A stretch of 64,000 nt of DNA from Halorubrum trapanicum (GCF_017873555.1 NZ_JAGGKE010000008.1:1-64000); one strand, 5' to 3'; positions 35,103 through 44,719 are shown, numbered from the stretch's first letter. Notes: a model not told the origin generated them from the sequence alone. Numbers and translations: made by a program.

Positions 35103-36423
35103 CGCCGAGCCGATCCTCCGCGTCGAGGGGTTAGAGAAGTACTACGACTCCACCGGCGGGTTCGTCGACAAGCTGCTCGGTCGGTCGCAGTGGGTGAAGG
35201 CGGTCGACGGCGTCGACCTCGAACTCCACGAGGGCGAGACGCTCGGCGTCGTCGGCGAGTCCGGGTGCGGGAAGACGACGCTCGGCCGGAGCATGCTTCG
35301 CCTGATCGAGCCGACGGGCGGCTCCGTCTACTACAAGGGCGAAGACATCACGGACCTGTCCAGCTCGGATCTCCGAAACCTCCGGAAGGACGTCCAGTAC
35401 ATCTTCCAGGACCCGTTCTCCAGCCTGAATCCCCGTCTGACCGTCGGCGACATCATCGGGGAGCCGCTCGACATCCACGACATCGCGTCCGGGGAAGCGC
35501 GGAAAGAGCGGATCTACGAACTGCTCGAAACCGTCGGGCTGAACCCGAGCCACGCGAACCGCTACCCGCACGAGTTCTCCGGCGGCCAGCGGCAGCGGAT
35601 CGGTATCGCCCGCGCGCTCGCCGTCGACCCCGAGGTGATCGTCTGCGACGAGCCGGTGTCGGCGCTCGACGTGAGCGTTCAAGCGCAGATCCTCAACCTC
35701 ATGGAGAACCTGCAAGAGGAGTTCGGTCTCTCGTACGTGTTCATCGCCCACGACCTCAGCGTCGTCGAACACATCTCCGACCGGATCGCGGTCATGTACC
35801 TCGGCGAGGTGGCCGAGATCGCGCCGACGGAGGAGGTGTTCGAACCGCCGTACCACCCGTACTCGGAGGCGCTCCTCTCCGCGATCCCCGAGCCGGACCC
35901 GCTCTGGGAGGGCGAACAGATCTTCCTGTCCGGCACCGTCCCCTCCCCGTTGAATCCGCCGTCGGGCTGTCGGTTCCACACCCGGTGTCCGAAGGTGATC
36001 CGCGACGCCGACTACGACCTTCCACAGGAGACGTGGCGGTCGATCATGGACCTGAAACTCCGGGCGCGGGAGTCGGACTCCGTCGGGTCGGTGACGGCGG
36101 AGCTCGAAAGCGACGTGGAGGGGTCGCGCATCGACCCGGCGGACGCGTCGCGCGAGGAGTTCGGTCGGATGGTCCGCACCGAGTTCGACCTCCCGGAGAG
36201 CCTGTCGGACGACGACGCGGAACGCGCGGTCTCGGAGGCGATCGACCTGCTCCGCGACGAGGATCTGTCCTCGGCGGCGACGGCGCTGGAGGACGCGTTC
36301 ACCTCGCCCTGCTCGACGCACGAGCCGGACGCCTACGAGGTGGGCGACGACCACCACATCTCGTGTCTCCGGTTCGACGACCGGTTCGACTCCGAGCGGG
36401 AAGTGTTCGGTAACGCGGCGTAG
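35095..36423 (+). CDS. Peptide ABC transporter ATPase, DppF/OppF type
   Basis: 442 residues, longer than the ~330 norm. The ATPase core has [56 protein letters not shown] and IAHDLSV. The cysteine cluster begins at [10 protein letters not shown]. Unlike bacterial DppF, an acidic ~100-residue insert separates it from the last cysteines ([19 protein letters not shown]), a layout shared with the second system's ATPase (37188-38531). ATG 35095 overlaps the previous stop by 8 bp. Confidence 0.9.
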   Translation: MSSAEPILRVEGLEKYYDSTGGFVDKLLGRSQWVKAVDGVDLELHEGETLGVVGESGCGKTTLGRSMLRLIEPTGGSVYYKGEDITDLSSSDLRNLRKDVQYIFQDPFSSLNPRLTVGDIIGEPLDIHDIASGEARKERIYELLETVGLNPSHANRYPHEFSGGQRQRIGIARALAVDPEVIVCDEPVSALDVSVQAQILNLMENLQEEFGLSYVFIAHDLSVVEHISDRIAVMYLGEVAEIAPTEEVFEPPYHPYSEALLSAIPEPDPLWEGEQIFLSGTVPSPLNPPSGCRFHTRCPKVIRDADYDLPQETWRSIMDLKLRARESDSVGSVTAELESDVEGSRIDPADASREEFGRMVRTEFDLPESLSDDDAERAVSEAIDLLRDEDLSSAATALEDAFTSPCSTHEPDAYEVGDDHHISCLRFDDRFDSEREVFGNAA

Positions 36424-36450
36424 TCGAAGACGTCCCTTTCTTTCCCCGGC

Positions 36451-36534
36451 GTTCCGCGTTTTTCCCGTTCAGCCCGACGTTTCGCGTTTTTCCCGTTCAG
36501 CCCGACGTTTCGCGTTTTTCCCGTTCAACCGGGG
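36451..36534. repeat. Three 28-bp tandem repeats with T-tracts after the transporter operon
   Basis: Units 36451-36478, 36479-36506 and 36507-36534 each contain GCGTTTTTCCCGTTCA. Each carries a T5 run on the plus strand, 28 bp after the operon's last stop. Archaeal termination uses T-runs, so the array could be a triplicated terminator for the dpp operon. Confidence 0.85.
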
Positions 36535-36591
36535 GTCCGCCCGTCCGACTCCAGCGTAATGCTTTATCCTTCGACCCACGTAGGTGTCCCA

Positions 36592-37131
36592 ATGCGTCGG
36601 ATCTACGAGTCGAACGCCCTCCACCGCGACGACGAGGAGGCGCACGCCCCGTCGGAAAAGGAGCGAACGACCAAGCTTCAGGCGCTGCGGTCGGTCCCGT
36701 CGTCGACGCTGAGCGATCTCCTGATCCCGCGACGGCTGCGTCACCTTCCGGTGTCGGTCGGCGTCGAAACCCCGGACGACGAGTACGAGGTCGGCGAGCC
36801 GGTCCCGTTCACCGTGACGATCCGCAACCGCCTGCCGCTCCCGATATCGATCCCGACGGTCTCGCCGCTCCTCTGGGAGTGGACCGTCGACGGCAACGTC
36901 GAGGCGGCCGAGATCCCGATCCGGGACCCGCCCGACGAGGCGGGACAGCTGTCGTTCGACCGCGGCGAGCGCAAGGAGTTCCGGAAGCGGTGGGACCAGC
37001 TGTTCAGAGTCTCGGAACGGGAGTGGGAACCGGCGGCGGCCGGGAATCACACCATCGGCGTCGCGGTCAACGCGACGGACGCCGAGAACCGCGGCCTGAC
37101 CGACGAGACGACGGTGCGGATCGTCCGCTGA
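36592..37131 (+). CDS. Haloarchaeal conserved protein with Ig-like/BsuPI-like fold
   Basis: 179 residues, no signal peptide or membrane span. The central part (~55-165) has the strand pattern LPVSVGVETPDDEYEVGEPVPFTVTIRNRLPLPISIPT...W.WTVDG and ends AGNHTIGVAVNAT, which resembles immunoglobulin-like domains of intracellular proteinase inhibitor (BsuPI) type, a weak call. GCTTTATCC about 27 bp upstream supports ATG 36592 over an in-frame ATG that would overlap the TATA box. It converges on the second transporter cluster. Confidence 0.6.
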   Translation: MRRIYESNALHRDDEEAHAPSEKERTTKLQALRSVPSSTLSDLLIPRRLRHLPVSVGVETPDDEYEVGEPVPFTVTIRNRLPLPISIPTVSPLLWEWTVDGNVEAAEIPIRDPPDEAGQLSFDRGERKEFRKRWDQLFRVSEREWEPAAAGNHTIGVAVNATDAENRGLTDETTVRIVR

Positions 37132-37187
37132 TCCGGCGTCGCCATCCGACCGGGGGGCGACCGTCTCTATCGCGCCTCTCACCCGCT

Positions 37188-38531
37188 CTAACTCTCGTTT
37201 TTTCCGTCTCCGTCCGACCGGGCCGGCTCCGAGGTTCCCCCTCGACCGTGTCGGAGACAGCTGACGGTCCCGGTCGCGTCCCGGTCCGCGTCGCGCCCGG
37301 CCGGGCGAGCGACGGCCGCCGGGGTCTCGCGTTCGCAGACGCTGGTGAACGCCGCGGCCAGTATCTCGTCCGCGGCGTCGACGTCGCCGGCGGCGAGTTC
37401 CGCGGCCGCGTCTTCGACCGCCGCCTCCGCTTCGGGATCGCGGAGTTCCTCGCTCAGACCGACGGCGCGTCGGACCTCCGTCGCGGTGCGGCCCCCGGCG
37501 TCGCCGTCGCCGCTCGTCGGCGTCTCGCTTTCGCGGTCTCCGACCGCGCTCTCCGGAAGCTCCCCCGCCTGGACCGAGAACCTGAATCCCGCGATCGTCC
37601 GCCAGGTCTCCTCGGGAACCGAGAGGTCGTCCGGTGGGATCACGTCCGGACACCGGGGGTGGAACCGACAGCCCGACGGCGGGTCGCTCGGGTTCGGCAC
37701 CGTGTCCGTCAGCGGCCGCCCCAGCTCCCGGTCCGTCGGGTCGAGGGAGGGGACGGAGGAGAGCAACACTCGCGTGTACGGGTGCGCCGGGTCCGCCAAC
37801 ACGGTCTCGGTCGCGCCCCGCTCGACGATCTCACCGAGGTACATGACCGCGATCCGGTCGCAGCTCCGCCGGATGACGTCGAGGTCGTGGCTGATGAACA
37901 GGACGGCGATGTCGAACTCGCGTCGGATCCGGTCCAGCAGGTCGAGTATCTCGGAGCGGACTCGCGCGTCGAGCGCGCTCGTCGGCTCGTCCGCGACGAT
38001 GAGGTCGGGGCTGACGACGAGCGCCCGCGCGATCGAGATCCGCTGTTTCTCGCCCCCGGAGAACTCGTGCGGGTAGCGGTCCAGGTCGTCGCCCGACAGG
38101 CCGACGCGTTCGAGGATGTCCGCGACGATCGCGCGACGCCGGTCGGCGTCGTCGAGACCGTGGATCCGGAGGGGTTCGGCCACCGCCTCCCCGATCGTCA
38201 TCCGCGGATCGAGGGCGTCGTTGGGATCCTGAACGATCAGCTGCGCGCGGCGGCGGAAATCCCGACGCTCGTCGCCGGACAGCTCCGAGACCGGATCGCC
38301 GTCGAACCGGACTTCGCCGGCCGTCGGCTCCTCGAGTCCCAAGACGGTGTGGGCCGTCGTCGTCTTGCCGCTGCCCGACTCGCCGACGATCCCGAGGGCC
38401 TCCCCGCGTTCGACGTCGAAGCTCACCCCGTCGACGGCGCGGACGCGACCGACCTCGCGCCGGAGCAGTCCGCGGGTGATCGGGTAATGCTTCTCCAGGC
38501 CGCGGACCGAGCAGATCGGCTCCTCGGTCAT
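37188..38531 (-). CDS. Second peptide ABC system: DppF/OppF-type ATPase
   Basis: 447 residues. [58 protein letters not shown] and ISHDLDV complete the ATPase. The cysteine motif CRFHPRCPDV is followed by an acidic Ala/Glu-rich insert and final cysteines (VCERE, VSCLRHG). The insert resembles that of the first system's DppF-type ATPase. The start overlaps the upstream DppD-type gene by 4 bp. It shares only family-level similarity with the first system, so it is not a recent copy. Confidence 0.9.
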   Translation of the reverse strand: MTEEPICSVRGLEKHYPITRGLLRREVGRVRAVDGVSFDVERGEALGIVGESGSGKTTTAHTVLGLEEPTAGEVRFDGDPVSELSGDERRDFRRRAQLIVQDPNDALDPRMTIGEAVAEPLRIHGLDDADRRRAIVADILERVGLSGDDLDRYPHEFSGGEKQRISIARALVVSPDLIVADEPTSALDARVRSEILDLLDRIRREFDIAVLFISHDLDVIRRSCDRIAVMYLGEIVERGATETVLADPAHPYTRVLLSSVPSLDPTDRELGRPLTDTVPNPSDPPSGCRFHPRCPDVIPPDDLSVPEETWRTIAGFRFSVQAGELPESAVGDRESETPTSGDGDAGGRTATEVRRAVGLSEELRDPEAEAAVEDAAAELAAGDVDAADEILAAAFTSVCERETPAAVARPAGRDADRDATGTVSCLRHGRGGTSEPARSDGDGKNES

Positions 38532-39652
38532 CGCCGCTCGCCCTCCGTGTCCGGAGTCGGCGTCGCGGGCGACTCCGCGGGGTCCGTGGACCGCCGCTCC
38601 GCTCCCCGCTCCGCCCGGCTGTCCATCGGCGACGTCGCGTTCTCGCGGATCGCCGACGGATCCCCGTCCGGTCCGTAATGAACGCACGACGCCGCGTGGT
38701 CCGACGAGTCGGCGACCGAGCGGAACGCCGGCTGCGCGCCGCCCGCGCACTCGTCGACCGCGTGCGGGCACTCCGCGCGGAACCGGCAGCCGTCGGTCGG
38801 TATCTCGCCGCGGGCGGTCCGCTCCGCGATTGACGCCCCGTCGCTCACCCCGTAGCTGTCGAACAGCGCCTGCGTGTACGGATGTGAGGGGTCGGAGAAC
38901 ACCGCCTCGACGGGACCTCGCTCGACGATCGTGCCGCCGTACATGACCAGCACGCGGTCGGCGACGGCGGCGACGACCCGCAGGTCGTGCGTCACGAGCA
39001 GCATGCTCGTCCCGTCGCCGGCGATCGACCGGAACAGGTCGAGCAGCCGCGCCTGAACGGTCACGTCCACCGCGGTCGTCGGCTCGTCGGCTATCAGCAG
39101 GTCCGGGTCTCCCGCCAACGCGACCGCGATGGCGATCCGCTGTTGCATCCCGCCCGAGAACTCGTGCGGGTGGCTGTCGAGGCGCTCGCCCGCCCGGGGG
39201 ATACCCACCCGGCGCAGCAGGTCGACCGCCCGGTCTCGCGCCGTCGACCGGCTCACGTCCTCGTGGATCCGTATCGGCTCCGTCACCTGTTCGCCGACGG
39301 TGTACACCGGGTCGAGCGCGCTCTGCGGGTTCTGGAACACGTGCGCGATCCGGCGTCCCCGGATCGACCGCAGCTCCGCCTCCGACCGGTCGGCGACGGA
39401 CTCGCCGTCGAACTCGACCGCGTCGGACGACACCTCGGCCGGGGGTTGCGGGACGAGACCGGTGAGCGACTCGCAGGTGACGCTCTTGCCGCTGCCGGAC
39501 TCGCCGACCAGACACACCGTTTCGCCACGGTCGACGTCGAAGCTCACCCCGTCAACCGCGTGGAGCCAGCCGTCGTCGGTCCGGATCCGCGTCCGGAGGT
39601 CGCGCACGGAGAGGAGCGGGGTCCCGTCGGTTCCGCCGCGGGAGCGAGTCAC
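38528..39652 (-). CDS. Second peptide ABC system: DppD/OppD-type ATPase
   Basis: 374 residues. [58 protein letters not shown] and VTHDLRV are all intact. The C-terminal cysteines lie in CRFRAECPHAVDEC and ASCVHYG. A disordered tail (~335-374) is rich in Ser, Arg and Thr. The ATGA overlap on both sides couples it to its partners. Confidence 0.9.
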   Translation of the reverse strand: MTRSRGGTDGTPLLSVRDLRTRIRTDDGWLHAVDGVSFDVDRGETVCLVGESGSGKSVTCESLTGLVPQPPAEVSSDAVEFDGESVADRSEAELRSIRGRRIAHVFQNPQSALDPVYTVGEQVTEPIRIHEDVSRSTARDRAVDLLRRVGIPRAGERLDSHPHEFSGGMQQRIAIAVALAGDPDLLIADEPTTAVDVTVQARLLDLFRSIAGDGTSMLLVTHDLRVVAAVADRVLVMYGGTIVERGPVEAVFSDPSHPYTQALFDSYGVSDGASIAERTARGEIPTDGCRFRAECPHAVDECAGGAQPAFRSVADSSDHAASCVHYGPDGDPSAIRENATSPMDSRAERGAERRSTDPAESPATPTPDTEGERR

Positions 39653-40860
39653 GACCGGTCACCCCGCGGGTCGAGGGCGTCTCGGACGCCGTCTCCGAGC
39701 GTCTTGAACGCGACGAGCGTCGCCGTCAGCGCGGCGGCCGGGAGCGACGACACCCACCAGATCTTGTGGGCCGGCTGGTCGGCGCGCTCCTGTAGCTGTC
39801 CGGCGACCGCGGCGTTGATCGACTCGCTGATCGTCGACCCCCACGAGTAGGTGCCGATCTCGTGGAACCCGAGGAAGGCGACGCCCGCCTCGATGAGGAC
39901 GAACAGCGCGAGCAGCTGGAACACGGCCGGAACGAGCGTGTTCGTGCTGTTGGGGAGGATGTGCCGCCGGGCGACGTACGCGCCCGACGCCCCGAGGCTC
40001 CGGGCGACCAGAACGTACCCCTCCTCGCGGCGCTGGATCACCTCGCTGCGAACCAACCGAGCGATCCCGCCCCAACTGAGCAGGCCGAACGTCGCGAGCA
40101 GCAACAGGAGCGAGGGACCGTAGTAGGCGTAGCCGATGAAGTACAGCAGCAGCGCCGGGATACACAGCTGGACGTCGACGTACGACGACAGCAGGTCGTC
40201 GACGACGCCGCCGCGGATCCCCGCGACGACCCCGACCGCCGCGGCCAGCGGAACGATGAACGCCGCCGAGATGACGGTCACGTACGCCGCGGTCCGGGCG
40301 CCCTCGACTAGGAGGAACCCGAGCGGGTGGCCGCGCTCGTTCGTCCCCAACGGGTACTCCCACGTTCCGTGACACACGCGGTCGAACGGCCCGCCCGTCT
40401 CGACGCCGAGACACTCCTGCGGGGGAACGGTGCTGGCGAACCCCACGGGCGGGTGGTAGGCGTGCTGGAACCGGAGCGGCGGGGAGCCGCCGAGCGCCGA
40501 ACCCACCACGCCGACGGCGACGAGTCCGGCGACGAACGCGCCCGAGAGCACCACCGCGGGCCGCCGTCGGAGGACGCCGCGGAGCGAGACGGGCCGTCGC
40601 CGCAGCCGCTTCGCGAACGGGACCGCGCCGTACGCCGCGACGACCGTCACGGCGAGGAGGAACGCCCAATCGAGGGTGACCGGCCGCCAGTCACCGATCA
40701 GGTACAGCCCCGCCGACAGCTCCTGGTACGCGCGACCGAGCGCGAGAAGCGCCACGCCGACCGCCAGCGCCGCCCGCTCGGCCGTGACGGTTCGTTTCGA
40801 CTGCTGAATCTCGTTCCAATCGAGGTCTTCGAACCGCGGATCGTCTTCTGTCGGCGGCAT
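39649..40860 (-). CDS. Second peptide ABC system: DppC-type permease
   Basis: 403 residues, long for the family. Two extra N-terminal helices (~28-50 and ~63-80) precede the usual core. A large extracytoplasmic insert (~125-170) has a Cys pair (PPQECLG...RVCHGTW) that could form a disulfide, then YPLGTNERGHPLGFLLVEG, the DppC loop. The EAA loop is EEGYVLVARSLGASGAYVARRHILPNS. It heads the minus-strand half of the split system, with TTAAAA at 40894-40899 as promoter. Confidence 0.85.
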   Translation of the reverse strand: MPPTEDDPRFEDLDWNEIQQSKRTVTAERAALAVGVALLALGRAYQELSAGLYLIGDWRPVTLDWAFLLAVTVVAAYGAVPFAKRLRRRPVSLRGVLRRRPAVVLSGAFVAGLVAVGVVGSALGGSPPLRFQHAYHPPVGFASTVPPQECLGVETGGPFDRVCHGTWEYPLGTNERGHPLGFLLVEGARTAAYVTVISAAFIVPLAAAVGVVAGIRGGVVDDLLSSYVDVQLCIPALLLYFIGYAYYGPSLLLLLATFGLLSWGGIARLVRSEVIQRREEGYVLVARSLGASGAYVARRHILPNSTNTLVPAVFQLLALFVLIEAGVAFLGFHEIGTYSWGSTISESINAAVAGQLQERADQPAHKIWWVSSLPAAALTATLVAFKTLGDGVRDALDPRGDRS

Positions 40861-41112
40861 ACGGAGGGTGACCGTAGTATCGACGGACGGGGGTTAAAAC
40901 CACCTGACCGATCCGCGACGCGACGGTGAATATTATCCGCCGTTCGGGGTGAATCAGCGGCACGCGTCAGAGACACGCCCGTGATTTAATATCTTCCCGC
41001 TCGTGGTGCCCGCAAACGTGTCCTCCGAATCGCCCTCGAAGCCTCGGTCGATCCCCCCGGTTTTGGGGGTCGTTCACGCGACGACGCCGGCGCGGAACGG
41101 AGGTCCGTCCGG
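40861..41112. promoter_or_regulatory. Divergent control region of the second peptide transporter
   Basis: Contains TTAAAA (40894-40899) for the minus-strand DppC-D-F genes and ATTTAATAT (40984-40992) for the plus-strand DppB gene. The latter predicts a leader of roughly 100 nt. The leader holds a hairpin (CCCCC/GGGGG around GGTTTT, ~41051-41070) and a GGAGGT Shine-Dalgarno at 41099-41104, 8 bp before ATG 41113, unusual in a region where most genes look leaderless. Confidence 0.55.
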
Positions 41113-42054
41113 ATGAACCCGCTTCGGATCCTCACGAAGCGGGTGCTCATGGGTCTCGTGACCTCCTGGGTCGTCCTCACGACGATATTCGCGCTGTTCA
41201 CGCTCACCGAGGACTGGGTGTTGTCCGGACAGATCGGCGCCGCCAGGTTCGCCGGCGAGAACGACCCCGAGGCGCTCGCGGCGATCAGAGCGGAGTACTT
41301 CGCGGCGCGGGGACTCGACAGGCCGCTGACGGACGTGTACGTCGACTGGCTCGGGAACATGGTCACCCTCAACTGGGGGAGTTCCATGTCCACCGGCGAA
41401 CCGGTGTTCCCGCTCGTGATGGACGCGGCCGCGCGGACGGCCGCGTACGTCGTCCCCGCCCTCGTATTGGCCGTGATCTGCGGGGTCTCGATCGGGATGT
41501 CCGCCGCGTTGTACCCGAAGAGCCGCGTCGGGTCCGGCGGCGTCGCGGCGGCGTATCTGCTGTTCGCTGTGCCGACCTTCTGGCTCGGCGGGATGATCCT
41601 GTCGTTCACGCTCGACGGGCGACTGGACCGCTCGCCGCTCGTCTTCGATCACCTGCTCCCGATCGGGCTGACGTTCACCGCGCTGCTCGGCGGCTACGTC
41701 AGCTACTCGCGCGCTCACTCGCGGGAGTACGCCACCGCCGAGTTCGTCTCGCTCGTCAAAGCGAAGGGCGCGTCGGGGTATCGCGTCGCCTATCACGTCC
41801 TCCGGAACGCCGCGATCCCGTTCTTCTCGATGCTGTTCACCGAGGCGCTCGGACTGCTCGTCCTCTCGACGTTCGTGATCGAGGTCCTGTTCGGCATCGA
41901 GGGGTTCGGTCTCCTGTTGCTGCAGGCGGTCGCCGACCGCGACCTCCCCGTGCTCCTCGGCGGAACCGTCGTCGTGATCGGCGTCGGCGTGTTCGGGAAC
42001 GTCGTTCAGGACATGGCGTACGGCTACCTCGACCCGCGGGTCGAGATGGGGTAG
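41113..42054 (+). CDS. Second peptide ABC system: DppB-type permease
   Basis: 313 residues, six helices. The family loop AAIRAEYFAARGLDRPLTDVYVDWLGNMVTLNWG and the EAA loop ATAEFVSLVKAKGASGYRVAYHVLRNAAIP are clear. It is transcribed away from its presumed partners (DppC, D, F) across a 252-bp control region. No binding protein gene accompanies either half; the binding protein of the first system or one elsewhere may serve it. Confidence 0.88.
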   Translation: MNPLRILTKRVLMGLVTSWVVLTTIFALFTLTEDWVLSGQIGAARFAGENDPEALAAIRAEYFAARGLDRPLTDVYVDWLGNMVTLNWGSSMSTGEPVFPLVMDAAARTAAYVVPALVLAVICGVSIGMSAALYPKSRVGSGGVAAAYLLFAVPTFWLGGMILSFTLDGRLDRSPLVFDHLLPIGLTFTALLGGYVSYSRAHSREYATAEFVSLVKAKGASGYRVAYHVLRNAAIPFFSMLFTEALGLLVLSTFVIEVLFGIEGFGLLLLQAVADRDLPVLLGGTVVVIGVGVFGNVVQDMAYGYLDPRVEMG

Positions 42055-42071
42055 TAACCGTTGGAACGGGT

Positions 42072-43091
42072 TCAGGGCGTGATTCCCGTGTCCTCGCCCG
42101 GCGTCGCGACCTTCTCCGGTTCGAGCTCGAGGATGTGTTCGCCGCAGTCCTCACAGCGGATCGCGACCACCTCGTGCGCCATACAGCAGGACTCGACGGT
42201 GTTCGCCGTCGCGGCGACCTCGCCCCCGCACACCGGACACGAGGAGATGAACGACCGGAGCGACTGGAGGATCGAGAGCCGCTGTTCGGCCGGCACGTCG
42301 AGCCACCGGTCGGTGCGCTCGACGAGGGCGAGATGCGACGCCACGTCCGCGAGGTACGCGCCGTCGCCCGGCCACTTCCGGACGCGCCGCAGGACGGTCA
42401 CCGCGGGGTAGTCACGGTCCTCGAAGGCGACCTCGTCCGGGGTCACGCCGAACATCTCGGCGAGCGTCTCCGCTCCGACGGCCTCGCGTTCGAGCGACGA
42501 GACGTGCGCATCGACCGTCTCGGCGAACTCCGCTTCGAAGACCAGGTCCTCGCCGCCGTCCGTCGGCTCGACGACGCCGACGTCGAGGAGGAACTCGATC
42601 GGGTCCACGGCGTTCTCGCGCTGGTCCCGGATCCGCTCGACCGTCTCGAACTCCGGTTCGTCAGCGTCGGTCTGGTCGGTGTCGTCGGCGTCGGCCGCTT
42701 CGTCGGCGTCGTCGGCCCGCCCGGAGGTCTCGTCGACCGTCCCGTCCGGCTCGAACGTGGTCACCGTCACCTCGTCGGACCGCCCGGTCGGCGCCTCCTC
42801 CCAGCCGTCTCGGGGCCCCTCGGGAGCTTTCCCGAACAGGCGGAGCACGCGGTCGGGGAGATACCGCTTCGTCAGCTCCGGCGTGCCGGGGACCAGATAG
42901 CCTCGGTAGTAGATACTCCCCAGCGACGCGACCAGCACGACCGCAGCGACCACCGGGCCGAACACCGCCGCCGCCGCGGTCAGCGCGACGGCGAGAATCC
43001 CGTTGAGAACGGTGCACGGAACGCAGCGGTTCTCCCCGGTGTACTCCGGCTCGCGGATCCTGTCTCGCAATGACGTGCCACTGGAGCTCAT
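42072..43091 (-). CDS. Haloarchaeal membrane/zinc protein of unknown function
   Basis: 339 residues. Residues ~20-28 hold a C-x2-C (RCVPC), and two adjacent membrane helices span ~30-62. A large acidic, disordered segment (~95-150, Asp/Glu/Thr rich) follows, then a folded part with TLAEMFGVTPDEVAFEDRDYPAVTVLRRVRKWPGDG. The C-terminus is a zinc-binding domain (CPVCGG ... CCMAHEVVAIRCEDCG). A TTTTAT element about 24 bp upstream supports ATG 43091. Function unknown; it shares direction with the AglJ gene. Confidence 0.7.
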   Translation of the reverse strand: MSSSGTSLRDRIREPEYTGENRCVPCTVLNGILAVALTAAAAVFGPVVAAVVLVASLGSIYYRGYLVPGTPELTKRYLPDRVLRLFGKAPEGPRDGWEEAPTGRSDEVTVTTFEPDGTVDETSGRADDADEAADADDTDQTDADEPEFETVERIRDQRENAVDPIEFLLDVGVVEPTDGGEDLVFEAEFAETVDAHVSSLEREAVGAETLAEMFGVTPDEVAFEDRDYPAVTVLRRVRKWPGDGAYLADVASHLALVERTDRWLDVPAEQRLSILQSLRSFISSCPVCGGEVAATANTVESCCMAHEVVAIRCEDCGEHILELEPEKVATPGEDTGITP

Positions 43092-43180
43092 GTGCGCAGA
43101 TGTCTCCGCAGCGATAAAAGCGGACGGTGTCCCGGATCACGTCGCCCCGAAACCGACCGCCGAGGGCGTTTCGGTCCCGG

Positions 43181-44215
43181 TCAGTCGTCGGCCTCTCCGG
43201 CCTCCTCGTGCGGTGTCGAATCGGGACCGCGGCCCTCGGAACCGCGGTCCTCGCCGGCGTCGTGCCCCCCGGTCTCGGAGGGGCGCCCGGGCGTCCCGGC
43301 GTCGACCGCCCGCTCGTACCGCTCGATCTGCTCGCGGTGGAGCGAGTGGATCATGTCCGCGAGGACGCCGAACACGAGCAGCTGGATCCCGAGGATGACC
43401 GCGCCGACCGCGCCGACGGCGATCACCTCGTGGCTGATCCCAAACGCGAGGTACCGGTACAGCACGAACGCCCCCATCGCGGCTCCCGCCGCCGTCGACG
43501 CCACGCCGGCGCTGCCGAAGTAGAACAGCGGGTTGTTCGTCTTCGCCTTGCGGTACAGCTCCAAGAAGATCACGCCGCCGTCCCGGATCGGGTGGAGGTT
43601 CGTCGCCGAGCCGCCGGGTCGCTCTCGGTAGGTGATCGGCACCACGGCGACCGAGACGCGGTTCTTCACGCACTCGACGGCCATCTCGGTCTCGATGCCG
43701 AACCCGTCCGCGGTGAGGTGGAGCCGCTCGAACGACTCGCGGGTGAACGCGCGGTACCCCGAGAGGATGTCGCCGTAGTCCTCTCGGTGGATCGCCCGGA
43801 ACGCGAGGTTGATCAGGCGGTTTCCGATCCGATTCAGGCGCGTCATCGCGCCCGGGCGCATGTCCGCGAAGCGGTCTCCGATGACGTGGTCGGTCTCGCC
43901 GGCGAGGAGGGGATCGAGCATCGCGTCCGCGTCCGCAGCGTCGTAGGTGGCGTCGGCGTCCGCCATCAGGACGTACGACGCGTCGACGTGGTCGCGGACC
44001 GCCTCCCGAACCGCCTGCCCCTTCCCGCGTCCCGACTGTTCCGCGACGCGAGCGCCGGCCTCGCGGGCGATCGACCGCGTCTCGTCCGTCGAGCCGCCGT
44101 CGATCACGAGGACGTTCTCGAACCCGGCGTCGCGGAAGTCCTCGACGACGCGTGCGACCGTCTCGGCCTCGTTCATCGTCGGCAACAGGACGCAGACGTC
44201 GTCGTACTCGCTCAT
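43181..44215 (-). CDS. aglJ: S-layer glycoprotein N-glycosylation glycosyltransferase, AglJ-like
   Basis: 344 residues. GT-A family 2 fold: VCVLLPTMNEAETVARVV at the N-terminus, VLIDGGSTDET-type loop, and the DxD-like metal site in LMADADATYDAADAD. DILSGYRAFTRESFERLHLTADGFGIETEMAVECVK and the TNNPLFYFGSAG stretch follow closely what I recall of Haloferax AglJ, which adds the first hexose to dolichol phosphate. Two C-terminal membrane helices (~235-255 and ~265-290) anchor it, and the tail is disordered. TTTAC about 28 bp upstream supports ATG 44215. Other agl genes are not in this window. Confidence 0.82.
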   Translation of the reverse strand: MSEYDDVCVLLPTMNEAETVARVVEDFRDAGFENVLVIDGGSTDETRSIAREAGARVAEQSGRGKGQAVREAVRDHVDASYVLMADADATYDAADADAMLDPLLAGETDHVIGDRFADMRPGAMTRLNRIGNRLINLAFRAIHREDYGDILSGYRAFTRESFERLHLTADGFGIETEMAVECVKNRVSVAVVPITYRERPGGSATNLHPIRDGGVIFLELYRKAKTNNPLFYFGSAGVASTAAGAAMGAFVLYRYLAFGISHEVIAVGAVGAVILGIQLLVFGVLADMIHSLHREQIERYERAVDAGTPGRPSETGGHDAGEDRGSEGRGPDSTPHEEAGEADD

Positions 44216-44338
44216 CAGGCGACCGATCACGGGGGAGTCGGTAAACTCTGTCCCTCCGGGTCGCCGCCGAAACGATTCCGGAGACGCGGGGCCGCGATCA
44301 CCCACACGCTCATGTATGTGAGCATCGATCGTGGTCGT

Positions 44339-44719
44339 ATGTCGCACCCACCGGAGCAACACGCCGACGAACTGCTCAGCGCCGCCCGCACGGCGACGGG
44401 CGACGAGCTGCGGAGCCTCACGTACTTCACGACGGCGGACGTCGAGCAGCTGTACCTCCGCAGCGACCTGAGTCGGACCGCCGATCTGGTCGGTTTCGCC
44501 GAGAACGAGCGACAGGGGTTCCACGCGCAGTCGATGTACGCCGACACCCAGCTCGGCGACTACCGGTTCACGGTTCGGGTGTTCGAGAACGGCTACCTCA
44601 CCCGGGTCATCGCCAACGACCACGGGGTGTGGGTGACCACCGACTCGATGGAGATGGACCGGTTCGAGGAGCTGGCGAGCGCGCTCGCGTCGATCCTCCG
44701 ATCGTTCGATCCCGCCTGA
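44339..44719 (+). CDS. Haloarchaeal conserved protein (126 aa)
   Basis: No signal or membrane span. An N-terminal helical part (DELLSAARTATGDELRSLTYFTTADVEQLYLRSDLS) and a C-terminal alpha/beta part (YRFTVRVFENGYLTRVIANDHGVWVTTDSMEMDRFEELASAL) resemble the roadblock/DICT-like small sensory folds found beside haloarchaeal regulators, but the link is weak. It is divergent from aglJ and converges on the CheY-like gene. Confidence 0.6.
   Translation: MSHPPEQHADELLSAARTATGDELRSLTYFTTADVEQLYLRSDLSRTADLVGFAENERQGFHAQSMYADTQLGDYRFTVRVFENGYLTRVIANDHGVWVTTDSMEMDRFEELASALASILRSFDPA

Noticed and set aside
36879-38678. Long plus-strand frame over the second DppF-type ATPase
   Set aside because: Shadow of the minus-strand ATPase, whose Walker and signature motifs are all intact.
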